64,000 nucleotides of DNA from JARFQH01 sp963825595 (GTDB lineage: Bacteria; Desulfobacterota; Desulfobacteria; Desulfobacterales; SG8-13). A program made the translations under genes and the position numbers. Shown here piece after piece: positions 22,197-32,357 of this stretch (positions are counted from its first letter, which is position 1; each line of letters starts with the position of its first letter). The notes under the pieces were generated by a model. It had not been told where the DNA came from and did no database searches. It was given only the letters and a program-made list of their open reading frames with translations. Location of the stretch: the NCBI GenBank assembly GCA_963825595.1, contig CAWGUE010000013.1:433691-497690 (forward strand), read 5' to 3'.

Positions 22197-24138
22197 ATGA
22201 TAATCAATAAATATATTTGGAGCTTAATAAATATTGGTGCACTAAACATTCTAAAAAAAATTATCTGGCGCTTGATAATATATAAAAAAATAATTTATTA
22301 TAACCGCAAGATTTTAAGAGATAATACAATAAAAAACAACGAAACTCAAAGAAAAAGAATCACTTTTACAAATCCGAATTATTTAAAAGAAACTACAGAA
22401 ATAAATAACCAAGCAGTTATTCAAGAAGCGGACAATATATTAATTGATATATACCACGTCCATGATCACGGAAATATCAAATGGATAAAGAATACAAAAC
22501 CATGGAAGGATTGGGAGCAAAATTTTGTAAGATCATTCCATAGACACGACTTTCTGATAACATTATTACGTGCATATGCATATACAAAAGAAGAGAAATA
22601 TCGTTTATTTATAAATGAACTAATTGAGATTTTACCGCGTTGTTATCCTATCGAATGGTTATAAAGTACGATAAAGCAATAGACATAGCCATACGTTTCT
22701 TGAATTGGTCTTCAGTTTGCAACCTTATAGGTAAATGTACTTGGTCAAATTCGGAACTTTACTATTGGTACACTCAAATAGAGTGGATAAGAACAAAGTT
22801 GAGTCCTGGTGGAAACCATAGGCTTCTGGAAGGATTAGCGCTATTTGCCGCAGGAGTTTTTTTCTACGAAATAAAGCAATCGAATATTTGGATATCTCAA
22901 GGTAAAAAAATTTTACTAAATGAAATTAATCATCAAGTACATGACGACGGAGTTCATGCTGAACAATCGATGTACTACCACCAAGTATGTACAACACATT
23001 TTTTAAAATTTGTAGTTATTTGTCATCGTTTAGACCAAAAACTACGCGAATCATTTGAAACAAAATTCGTAAAAATGCTAAACTATGTCTGGATGACACA
23101 AAAACCCGATGGATCACATCCTATGGTAGGTGACGGAGACCAGCTTTTAAGTGAAGAGAGAGAGAACACTGGGAAAGTCGTGCTTTAATACCTTTTTATT
23201 CGCGAAACATATTGCTTAGGAAAAAAATTAAAAAAAAATGCTCAGATTCTTTAAAATGGTTTTTGTCAGATAATGACAGTTTAAGAATAGAAGATAAAGA
23301 ATATAATTCAAAAAGAAAAACAAAAATATACCCTTTTGGGAAACACGTAGTTCTGAGAAATGAAAGAGAACAATATTTATTCTTCAATTGTGGTGAATTC
23401 GGATTTAAACGATGGCCCAATCATGGGCACGCAGACGCACTTAGCGTTGAAATCTGTATGAATGGAAAAACTGTTGTAATGGATCCTGGAGGATATGCTT
23501 ATAAAAATGATGACATAAGAAAGTTCATTAGAGGGACACCTGCACACAGCACAGTAGTCTTAAATGAGCGTGATCAAAGTCAGATCTATGGCGTATTCGG
23601 AGTTGGAAAAACTGCCAATGTAGATATTTTAAACTACCAATCAACTGAAGAAATTGATTCTGTTGCTGCCATACATAATGGTTATTATCCAGTTAAGCAT
23701 ATGAGGAAAATATATTATATTAAAGACAGAATGGAATGTTTTATAATTTATGACAAGATTGAGGGAAAAAGAGAACATAAAGTCAGTCTCAGATACCACT
23801 TATCACCTGATTTAGTTTATAAAATAAACAAAAGAGATGAATACGAACTTTATTTAAAGAATGAGCATATTTGCTCTATGATATTAAGCGCTGATAAACC
23901 CTTTAGAATACAACACTTTAGAGGTAAAAAAGATGGTAAAATCCATAGTATAATATCAGAAAAGACTAACAAAGTAACTCCATCAACTCTTTTGGAGTTG
24001 ACTTTAGAATGTAAACTACCTTTAAATATAGTTACCATAGTGAGCTCTAAAAGAAAAATAGAATATACATTTAATTATGAACAGGCGCGTATACAAATAA
24101 GTTATCAAGATGAAAAAAAAATAATTATTTTAAATTAG
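22197..24138 (+). pseudogene. Heparinase II/III-like (alginate-lyase type) protein, frameshifted
   Basis: Three frames make one protein of about 640 residues. Frame 1 (22197-22664) has the alpha-toroid N-terminal domain. Frame 2 (about 22660-23188) has LSPGGNHRLLEGLALFAAGV and VHDDGVHAEQSMYYHQV, with the catalytic-site Asn/His/Tyr positions of the family. Frame 3 (23212-24138) has NHGHADALSVEICMNGKTVV and GTPAHSTVVLNERDQ of the beta-sandwich domain. Shifts are near 22660 and 23190. An intact relative of the same layout is at 43368-45269. These proteins usually cleave uronic-acid polysaccharides by beta-elimination in the periplasm, though no signal peptide is obvious here. Confidence 0.78.
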
Positions 24139-24278
24139 CATAATACGAATTCAAATTATTAGAAGTGGCTTTTAAAAATATGTTTGTTCCATAATTTAAG
24201 ACGTTACTCGTAGAATATCGAATATATACATCATGCGTTTGTCATGACTTTAAAAAAGGTTAAACTCTATTAATTATT

Positions 24279-24399
24279 ACTCAAGTTTCGCACCCCAGAG
24301 CGGGCACACAACCAATAACAGCCTGCTCTAAGGCGTCAAAATAAGACTGAAAGTCTTCCTCGATTTAAAAAAGTTCAAAGATCTTTGAAAAACTGATCG
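24279..24399 (-). repeat. Partial copy of the IS4-family element end
   Basis: This 121-base stretch is almost identical to 26144-26265, the left end of the intact IS4-family element. It includes the terminal repeat ACTCAAGTTTCGCACCCC and the last codons of the transposase. Only two small differences were noticed. The copy stops sharply at 24399, where an unrelated transposase fragment begins, so it is a scar of an earlier insertion and deletion. Confidence 0.85.
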
Positions 24400-24552
24400 T
24401 GTAGAGAAGGCGACCGACTCAATGCGATAATTAGCGCTGCCGGAATGAATTTCCATAAGCTGCTGCGGTTGGCAGCGGACTTTTTGCGCCGAATTTTCTG
24501 TTTGTTTCTATTCTTTCAAAGAGCAAAAATCTTTCGATTTGCTGACGTTTAA
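24400..24552 (+). pseudogene. IS5-like transposase C-terminal fragment
   Basis: The plus-strand frame reads GDRLNAIISAAGMNFHKLLR followed by a basic, hydrophobic tail and a stop at 24550-24552. This matches the C-terminal end common in IS5-group transposases (LNAI...AAGMNFHKLL). It joins directly to the IS4-family scar at 24399. No other part of this element is visible, and the remaining bases to 24638 hold no gene. Confidence 0.55.
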
Positions 24553-24638
24553 AGGGTTTTTCAGGATCAACTAATTAATGGTAATTTTAATTTACATTAA
24601 ATAAAATTTAGATTGTGAAGTATTGGAGTATTAGATAA

Positions 24639-25960
24639 ATGCCATGGTTTAAGGCATACATCAATAATATAAAAATACAGGATAACAGCCATCTAAGGTT
24701 GGTTATTACTGTGGTCGCTGTATTAATTGTTTCGCGCGTTGCGGCATTTAGTTTTACTCCGGAAACATTCAGTTTCAAATCTTATTATCATGATGACTAT
24801 TGGAGAATCGCTGTTAACCTCTTTGAAGGAAAAGGCTATACTATTATTCCCGGCTTTCCGACTACTTTAAGAGGTCCAGTTAATTCCATAATTTGGTATG
24901 CTGCTATATACCTATTTGGTAAAGAGCCATCTATGATAATCACTTTAACCCTATGGTCTTTTGAAATAGGTACTGTCATACTTATCTATATTATTACTCA
25001 TTACCTATCAAAAGATAAATTTGCATGTTTAATAGCCTCACTCTTATTCGCATTTAGTATTCCAAATGCCCTACTGACACTGGGTACCTTTAGTGAGCCA
25101 ATATTTACTTTATTGCTATTAGTAACTTTTTATATTTTTCTCCGACTTTTGGATGATGAACGATATGTCTCATGCTTACTTTTAGGAATTAGTATTGGAT
25201 TGACAACACTAACTAGAAGTACTGGGATATTATTGCTGGTTACATATCTCTTTATCCTGGCTATTTCGAAATTTAAGAAAAAGAAATATTATTAAAACAA
25301 ACAATGCTCATTATTATTGCTTTCATTATTACTACGAGTCCTTGGATATTACGTAATCTACTTGTATTTAAACACCCTATTATCGGTAGTGCCCATACTG
25401 GTTGGGCTATGTTGCAAACATATAATGAATTAGATAAAAAAGATTTTTGGAAATATACAAAAGCGAAAGATATTAGAAAAATATTAATAGCACGTTTAAG
25501 TAATAGCCAGGAAGCCAAAAAATTTGATCATACTAATTTTCATGGGTTTTTAATATCTAAAAAAATTGATGAATACCACCTTGGCAAGATCTGCAAAGAT
25601 ATAGCAATAGAAAAAATAGCGAAGCATCCTGCTAAGGCAGCTGCACTGATCGCTATTCGACATATTACTTTTTGGACAAATATTATGTTGGGAACATTCC
25701 TTATTAACAAAAAAGCATTAATTGTCGCAATACCCAATTTATTTTTTCTCCTTATTTTAGGATTATATTTTTTCAAAAATAAGAAAGTAATAAATATAAT
25801 AACAGTCATAACTATTATATCAGTATTTACTGTCGCACATGCTTTTGTCATTGCTCACTGGCGTTTGAGTACACCACTTTTACCATTGCTTTTTATAATA
25901 ACTGGGATGTGGACCAGTCAGAAAACAAAAATAATAATAAGAAATCTTACTAAAGAGTAA
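24639..25960 (+). pseudogene. GT39-type membrane glycosyltransferase, one frameshift
   Basis: 24639-25295 encodes a polytopic membrane protein with YHDDYWRIAVNLFEGKGY near residue 50, the Asp-rich loop of GT39 (ArnT/PMT_2) enzymes, followed by RGPVNSIIWYAA. The frame changes near 25285 inside an A-rich tract (AAGAAAAAGAAA). It then continues as TSPWILRNLLVFKHPIIGSA, a conserved GT39 stretch, to 25960. Total about 438 residues. A single shift in an A-rich stretch could be a sequence error, slippage or recent inactivation. The likely role is transfer of a lipid-linked sugar at the periplasmic face. Confidence 0.72.
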
Positions 25961-26143
25961 AAAAATCTATAGACATTACGAAAAAAGAATGTAACGAAAG
26001 TCGAAAGTCCAGAAAAAAGATGCGATTTTGGCCGGAAGCTTCTTGAAACTGCGACATATACAAATCACAGCTTTCTTTAATTAGGGCTTCCTGAAATACA
26101 AATAACGTATTGAAAAATTGAGCTATTTATGCGATAAATCATT

Positions 26144-27729
26144 ACTCAAGTTTCGCACCCCAGAGCGGGCACACAACCAATAACAGCCTGCTCTAAGGCG
26201 TCAAAATAGGACTGAAAGTCTTCCTCGATTTTAAAAAGTTCAAAGATCTTTGAAAAACTGATCGAAAAAAGGCTGCGAAAGAACTGCCACAATCTTTGGA
26301 CGTAGGTGATTTGGGCAGCCTCATCAGCCAGATGCTCGAATAGCATTTTCTTCGATCCTGTGTTTTCTGCTTCGTTAAGATGGCTTAAGACCGCGTAACG
26401 CAATAAGCTGAGAGTGGCAGCGAACACCTGGGCTTCAAAACTCTGGCTCTGCTCTTTACCAAGCCCCAGCAATTGTTTGCATTCTTTGAAGCAGACTTCG
26501 GTCGCCCAGCGTTTGGTATAGTGCTTGATGATCGTGGCCGAGTGCAGGCTCAGATCCGTTGATAAAAAGGCCACCCACTTAGGCTGTTCACAGCGCTTTT
26601 TTCCCTTTTCAGATTCAGCCTCAGGTTCTTTGTAGCCCTTAGCAAATACGATCACCACCGGTTGGTCGCTGCTTGGCATGGTCACGGTCACCCGTTTTAG
26701 CAACAAGCCGGTGCGCTTACTCTTTTGAAGCTGGCTTTTGACCTTTTGGTATAATGCCGACAGCTGGTATTTTTTACCTTTATATCCATACTTGGTCTTG
26801 CTGTCTTTTAGACGGCAGATCGCATGCGGTGCGTCATCGAGTCTGCGGATGGCACTGATCATAGATGGCCAGGCATACCAACTATCGAAAAGCAGGTAGT
26901 CGGCTCTAAATCCGCAGGCAAGTGCACGGCGGATCAATTGCTGGGCGAGATCCAGCTTGGTGCCGGTTGCCGCCTCGTAACTGCGCTGACCGCTGATGCT
27001 GCGCGGATCACCGATCACCGTATCGGGGCTCTTGGCATGCCGGGTTGAACTGAACCAGAAGCTAAAGTCCAGCGGATAGTATCCGGTGGACGACAACAAC
27101 CCGAGCTTAACCAAACAGTAACCCAAAACGGACCGACCGCGACTGTGATCGTAAATGTAGCTGACGTTCTGCATATACCGACCACGCTTGGGCAACACGG
27201 TATCGTCGATAACAAAGAACTTTTCGCCATCCGGTGTCGGATGTTTTTTAAAGAGTTCTTTCAGAAATTTATAGGTAAAACTGCGCCATCGAAAAGCGCT
27301 TTGTTTGAACCGATAGAAAGTATCTTTACCGCTGGGTGACCACTGCCGCCAGCCCTTAGAGCAAAAGCAGTGAATCGTGTTGAGCTTGAGCAGCGGCAGC
27401 ATGAACAAGACAAAGAACAGATGCGATGCGGGATATCCATCCTTTTTGATGATATTGTTGCGTCGCAGCCAGGTTTTGAGCCTCAATGACACGAGCAAGC
27501 GGTCAATTTTGGATTCAAATTGATTTTGGCTGTTTCGCAGATAATTTTCAATTTCTCCTTTGAACTTTTTGCACTTTGTGCTAAACATGTAATCGGGCTC
27601 CTTTTGTGATTTTTGTTAATTATCCCAATTACATGTATATCACAGAAGTGAGCCCTTTTCTATTGTGAAGTAGTTTTAACGGAAGTAATTTATTCAGCTA
27701 AGTGCCCGTTTGGGGTGCGAAACGTGAGT
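26144..27729. mobile_element. IS4-family insertion sequence, complete
   Basis: Terminal inverted repeats of about 28 bp are visible: ACTCAAGTTTCGCACCCC from 26144 and its near-exact inverse GGGGTGCGAAACGTGAGT ending at 27729. CATT flanks both ends (26140-26143 and 27730-27733), a clean 4-bp target duplication. The element is 1586 bp and has one intact transposase. Its integrity and exact duplication point to recent insertion. A scar of another copy is at 24279-24399. Confidence 0.88.
26146..27588 (-). CDS. IS4-family DDE transposase
   Basis: 480 residues and intact. The first catalytic Asp lies in FFVIDDTVLPKRGR near residue 127 and the second in YLLFDSWYAW near 235. The C-terminal YTKRWATEVCFKECK fits the Y-x2-R-x3-E-x6-K signature of the IS4 family. 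The stop codon lies inside the left inverted repeat. The protein cuts and joins the element ends; it has no role in polysaccharide synthesis. Confidence 0.88.
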   Translation of the reverse strand: MFSTKCKKFKGEIENYLRNSQNQFESKIDRLLVSLRLKTWLRRNNIIKKDGYPASHLFFVLFMLPLLKLNTIHCFCSKGWRQWSPSGKDTFYRFKQSAFRWRSFTYKFLKELFKKHPTPDGEKFFVIDDTVLPKRGRYMQNVSYIYDHSRGRSVLGYCLVKLGLLSSTGYYPLDFSFWFSSTRHAKSPDTVIGDPRSISGQRSYEAATGTKLDLAQQLIRRALACGFRADYLLFDSWYAWPSMISAIRRLDDAPHAICRLKDSKTKYGYKGKKYQLSALYQKVKSQLQKSKRTGLLLKRVTVTMPSSDQPVVIVFAKGYKEPEAESEKGKKRCEQPKWVAFLSTDLSLHSATIIKHYTKRWATEVCFKECKQLLGLGKEQSQSFEAQVFAATLSLLRYAVLSHLNEAENTGSKKMLFEHLADEAAQITYVQRLWQFFRSLFSISFSKIFELFKIEEDFQSYFDALEQAVIGCVPALGCET

Positions 27730-27739
27730 CATTAGTAAA

Positions 27740-29258
27740 GTGAAAAAAAAATCGCCTCATATCCCCAAAAACCCTTGCACTTTATCCGGTCCTATCATGT
27801 ATCGACACAATCAAAAACAACTGGAATTTGAAGATTTCGTTTTGCCTTTCGGCGGAAAGCTGCGCAGCGACAATCGATGGGTGAAGTTGGCCAAGTTCAT
27901 CGCCTGGGATGAATTTGAGCATGCCTACTGCAAAGCTTTCACCAATTCAGGATTAGGTCCTCCGGCCAAATCGGTACGAGTCGCTCTGGGCGCTCTGATC
28001 ATCAAAGAGCGTCTCGGCACCAGCGATGAGGAGACCGTTGAGCAGATCCGGGAGAATCCGTACCTGCAGTATTTTCTGGGCTACAAGGAGTACAGGGACG
28101 ATAAACCCTTCGATCCGTCGCTTTTCGTCTATTTTCGCAAACGATTCGGGAAGAAGAAATTGGCCAAGATTAATGAAGTGATTGCCCGCAAAGCCTTTGA
28201 AGAAGAAAAGAAAGCATCAGAAGTCAAGAGGCCGAATGACAGCGATGACGATCCAGGTGGCGGCGCATCTTCCAACCGAGGAAAATTGCTTGTGGATGCC
28301 ACCTGCACACCGGCGGACATCACTTTTCCGACCGATCTGAAACTATTAAACAGAGCCCGCGAGAAGAGTGAAGAGATCATCGATATTTTGCATAAACCAC
28401 TTAAGGGAATGCAAAGTAAACCGCGCACGTATCGCAAGATTGCCCGGAAAGCGTTTCTTTCAGCGGCCAAGAGCAAACGGTTATCAAAGAGCAAGAGACG
28501 CAAGGCACTACGGAAGCAGTTGGGGTATCTGAGGCGCAATTTGAAAAGTATTGCAAGGCTATCCTGTCACACCCCCCTAACGAAACTTAGTCATCGTCAG
28601 TATAAGAATCTGCTGGTCATCCATGAAGTCTATCGGCAACAGAGGTGGATGTATGCACATCGTGATTGCCGGATCGATGATCGCATTGTCAGTGTTTCAC
28701 AGCCCCATGTGCGGCCCATCAAACGCGGCAAAGCAGGGGCAGCCACCGAATTTGGGGCCAAGGTGTCGGTGAGCCTCATCGATGGGTTTTCGTTTGTAGA
28801 TCGCATCAGTTGGGATGCCTATAACGAATCGGCAGAATTGATTGGTCAGATCAAAGCCTATCGCAAGCGCTTTGGCTCGTTATCCGGTATCCGTTCACGC
28901 GGACAAGATCTACCGCACCCGAGACAACCGCAGGTATTGCAAAAAGCATGGCATTCGTCTTTCGGGTCCGCCGCTGGGCCGGCCTCCGGCGCATGTTGAA
29001 AAGCGGCAAGAAGTTAAACGGCAAACGCGCCAGGATGAGCTTGATCGGATACCGATTGAGGGCAAGTTCGGTCAGGGTAAACGGCGCTTCAGTTTGGGCA
29101 GGATCATGTGTAAGCTGGCTTTGACATCCGAGACGGCGATCACGGTGGCCTTTTTGGTGATGAATCTGGAGAAGTGGCTGAAAAGCCATTTTTTTGCTGC
29201 CTTTTACGTCTTGATGATGAAAATATGTGCCCCTGAGGTCGTAAAACAACCGATTTGA
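27740..29258 (+). pseudogene. IS5-type DDE transposase, frameshifted
   Basis: The first frame (27740-28999) begins with a basic leader and MYRHNQKQLEFEDFVLPFGG, typical of the IS5-type transposases that carry a DUF772 N-terminal domain. It then has DATCTPADITFPTDLKLLN with the first catalytic Asp. Near 28873 one extra base shifts the frame. The second frame supplies YPVSVHADKIYRTRDN (second Asp), then SGPPLGRPP and EGKFGQGKRRF (Glu) to 29258. The related fragment at 51241-52160 lacks this extra base, showing it is a lesion and not programmed frameshifting. The element is probably inactive. Confidence 0.8.
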
Positions 29259-29378
29259 CGCGTCCACTGAGTATCCGATGTCAGGGTTGCTATGTACTCA
29301 AATGCATCTGCCAGATGTCAGGGGCCGATTTTTATATGAATTAGGGTCGTTTCCCAATTATTCAGGAAGCCCTAATTA

Positions 29379-29530
29379 GACCGGTTTACCTATTCACTGG
29401 CGAACGACACCGTTGGTTTTAAAATGATTTCATAGCTGTTCGGTTGGATTCAAGTCCGGTGAATACGACGGCAAAACGTAAATTCCTAAACGACCTTCGA
29501 AGGATTCAACGGTAGTGTCCAGAGTTTCAC
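29379..29530 (-). pseudogene. IS630-type transposase C-terminal relic
   Basis: On the minus strand the frame reads GRLGIYVLPSYSPDLNPTEQ, followed after a stop by NHFKTNGVVRQ. LPSYSPDLNP(I/T)E with its catalytic Glu is the hallmark end of IS630-family transposases. A stop replaces the Trp expected after EQ(V/L). No terminal repeats were recognised. From about 29530 to 29896 nothing further is seen except AT-rich sequence leading to the next gene. Confidence 0.65.
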
Positions 29531-29896
29531 AATCTCTATTTTTTCACAGCTTATCAACCTAAAGGTTCGGAACCTATCACTACGCCATACTCGCTGAACA
29601 GCTCGAGCGCAAATCTTTATTATGGCATCGCGAATAAACTTTCTTCCATCAAGTTTTTCCGCGATAGAGAACATAAGTATTTGAAAAAAAGTTTCTAAAC
29701 GCTTTTTCACTTATTATTAAATACACTATTAAGAAATAGTGAGTAAATAGAAAAAAGAATAGAAAAAGAAATTGAAATATTATTTGATGTAAAATATTTT
29801 AATACACTTCGTAAATTCAACAATAAAATACTATAAACTTCTAAAATAGAAATATTATTTTGCACAAATGATATTGTAAAAAAAAAAGGAAATATA

Positions 29897-31021
29897 ATGA
29901 ATAAAATTGTTAAGCTTAGCATCGTCATTCCGTGTTACAACGAACAAAATACTTTAGAAGAGTGTGTGAAAAGAGTATTAGAAATTCGTGATAACTTTTT
30001 AGAGATAGAGATAATTATTGTAGATGATGGATCAACAGACAGCAGTAGAGAAATTATTGAAAACCTTTCTAAAAAGCATAAAGAAATAATAACAGTACAA
30101 CACGACGTAAATCAAGGCAAAGGCGCTGCTTTAAGAACTGGCTTTAGAAATGTAAAAGGGGAATTTGTGGCAGTCCAAGATGCAGATCTGGAATATGATC
30201 CCAAGGAACTTATACAGTTGCTAATACCCTTGATAGAAAATAAAGCTGATATTGTGTTCGGTTCAAGGTTTTTATCATCTGGTGCGCATAGAGTTCTATA
30301 TTTCTGGCATTCGCTTGGGAACCGTTTCTTAACATTTTTATCTAACATGTTCACTGATTTAAATCTTACAGATATGGAAACCTGCTATAAAGTCTTTAAA
30401 TCAGAAATTATTAAAAAAGTTGACATCAAAGAAAATCGGTTTGGGTTCGAACCTGAAATAGTCGCTAAAATTGCCCATATGCGATTAAGAATTTATGAAA
30501 TGGGTATATCTTACTATGCCCGTACTTACTCGGAAGGAAAAAAAATTGGTTGGAAGGATGGCATACGTGCAATCTATTGCATATTCAGGTACAACGCCCA
30601 TAAAGCTCCAGTACCGATCCAACTTTTTTTATACACAATGATCGGTGGATTTGCTGCTATTATTAATGTTATTAACTTCACTCTTTTATTTTACGGCACA
30701 AAAAATATATTTATTTCTGTATCAGTAGCATTTATAATCGCTGCAATAGTCAATTATTTGCTGTGCATTTTGGTTTTGTTCCGACATAAGGCGAGGTGGA
30801 ATTTGTCTATTGAGTTGCTGATATACATATTTGTAGTAGCTATATGTGGCATACTTGATTTGGTAATCACCAAAAGTTTAATCTTAATGCAGATTAGTCC
30901 GATACTATCAAAAATTATTGCGACCGCTTCAGGTCTTATTTTTAATTTCATGGGGCGTCGCTATTTTGTTTTTCCGGAAGCGAAAAGCGGACCTTGGAAA
31001 CCACAAGAAGGATCAGGTTGA
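29897..31021 (+). CDS. Polyprenyl-phosphate glycosyltransferase fused to a GtrA-like domain
   Basis: 374 residues in two domains. Residues 1-230 are a DPM1-like GT2 enzyme: LSIVIPCYNEQNTLEECV, IIIVDDGSTDSSREI, VQDADLEYDP (DxD) and the TYSEGKKIGWKDGI ending typical of dolichyl/undecaprenyl-phosphate mannose or glucose synthases. Residues about 240-365 hold four membrane helices of the GtrA family, ending in FNFMGRRYFVF. Such proteins make a polyprenyl-phosphate sugar and help place or flip it for GT39 or GtrC-type enzymes. Two GT39 genes in this window are the natural users, but both are broken. The ribosome site AAAGGA lies seven bases before the ATG. Confidence 0.88.
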   Translation: MNKIVKLSIVIPCYNEQNTLEECVKRVLEIRDNFLEIEIIIVDDGSTDSSREIIENLSKKHKEIITVQHDVNQGKGAALRTGFRNVKGEFVAVQDADLEYDPKELIQLLIPLIENKADIVFGSRFLSSGAHRVLYFWHSLGNRFLTFLSNMFTDLNLTDMETCYKVFKSEIIKKVDIKENRFGFEPEIVAKIAHMRLRIYEMGISYYARTYSEGKKIGWKDGIRAIYCIFRYNAHKAPVPIQLFLYTMIGGFAAIINVINFTLLFYGTKNIFISVSVAFIIAAIVNYLLCILVLFRHKARWNLSIELLIYIFVVAICGILDLVITKSLILMQISPILSKIIATASGLIFNFMGRRYFVFPEAKSGPWKPQEGSG

Positions 31022-31247
31022 ACCGTAAAAAATAATATAGAATAAATCACTTTATTGCCCAACAAAATACATAACTTTTTTAAAATTATGTTAAAGAATA
31101 TTGATTTTAGATATAAAATATTTTAATTCAACCATCTTTATAAATATACGCATCATTTTGATAAAATAAAAATTAGCATCAAAATTTTCGTTAATACATT
31201 TCCTCCTCAAAGGTACGGAGGTCGATACAAGTAAATCTGGGAATAGA

Positions 31248-32227
31248 ATGAAAAAAATATTTGTCACTTGGGCTTCCTATTCTGGTAGAAGCCATAATTT
31301 AGCAAACCATTTTGATGCAAAATGCATATATGTGTACCCTTTTAGATCGAAGAGAAATATATGCAGATCAGGTCTCCGCTATTTAATTTCATTTTTTATG
31401 ACATTGCAGATCTTGCATAGAGAAAAAGCTGATATAGTATTTGCTCTAAACCAACCATTACCGCTACTATTAGCTATATATCTTTTCAAAAAAATAACCG
31501 GTACAAAGTACATTTTAGATTCACACTCGAATCCATTTAATAATCCTAGCCTATCATGGCAAAGACCGTTTTACCGGTTTTTTGCGTCGAGGGCTTTTAT
31601 TAATATAAACACTAATAATCATCATAAAAGATTGGTGCAATCCTGGGGAGGAAGGTCATACGTGATAAGTGATGTTCCGATAGAATTCAATGATACTTAT
31701 CCCATGAAAGAAGTTAGTAAAAAAAGCATAGCTGTAGTTGCATCATTCGATTATGATGAGCCAATACACTTGATTTGGAAAGCCGCAAAACAATTAACCG
31801 ATGTGCAATTTTTTGTTACTGGAAATTATAATAAAGCGAAAAAAAAATTACCTATGGCACTCCCAGCTAATATCAAATTATTAGGATTTATTTCGAGACA
31901 CAAATATATTGGCCTTTTAAAATCAGTCAAAGCTGTGATGGCTCTAACAATAAGAGATAACACCATGCAAAGAGGTGGATATGAGGCTCTATCATTAGAA
32001 AAACCAATAATTACATCTGATTGGGAAATATTACGTGAGAGTTTCGGAGAAGGAGCTGTTTATGTATTAAATAGATCTGAAAGTATTGTTACGGAGGTTA
32101 ATAGACTTTTCAATAATTATGATTTCTATAAAAAAAAGTAATAAAACAAAAAAAAGAAAGAAAAAAATACTTTGAAAGAACAAAAAAATTAATAAACCGC
32201 GAAATAGCTAAAATATCTCAATCTTAA
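31248..32227 (+). CDS. GT4-like glycosyltransferase with a poly-A frameshift near its end
   Basis: The open frame to 32141 gives 297 residues of a GT-B-type protein. TWASYSGRSHNLANHF is at the start, KYILDSHSNPFNNP near residue 90 and a C-terminal RGGYEALSLEKPIITSDW with the donor-site Glu near residue 245. At 32131-32139 a run of eight A shifts the frame. With one base fewer or two more, the protein continues in a Lys-rich helix ending REIAKISQS at 32227, a natural C-terminus for this family. The tract could be a phase-variable site, a sequencing error or a harmless shortening. Donor and acceptor are unknown. Confidence 0.7.
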
Positions 32228-32357
32228 GAGTTTAGTTTGTCTTTGTAACGCGAAACAGTCCATTAGTTGTTTAGATGTAAAATTGCTGAAATAAAATGTA
32301 TATTTAAAAAATTTTATTTTTTGATGTTATATTAAGAGTTTTTAGGAGAACTTATCC

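Larger units (their letters stand above)
26084..29374. mobile_element. IS5-type element interrupted by an IS4-family element
   Basis: AGGGCTTCCTGAA at 26084 and its exact inverse ending at 29374 bracket the block. The flanking bases are AATT on both sides, consistent with a 4-bp target duplication. Removing the inner IS4-family element leaves an IS of about 1.7 kb whose transposase (27740-29258) reads left to right. The inner insertion sits in the leader ahead of that transposase and would cut it off from its promoter. Confidence 0.75.

Noticed and set aside
27740..29258. Programmed frameshifting in the IS5-type transposase
   Set aside because: The related fragment at 51.2-52.2 kb has an uninterrupted frame at this point, so the extra base is a lesion.
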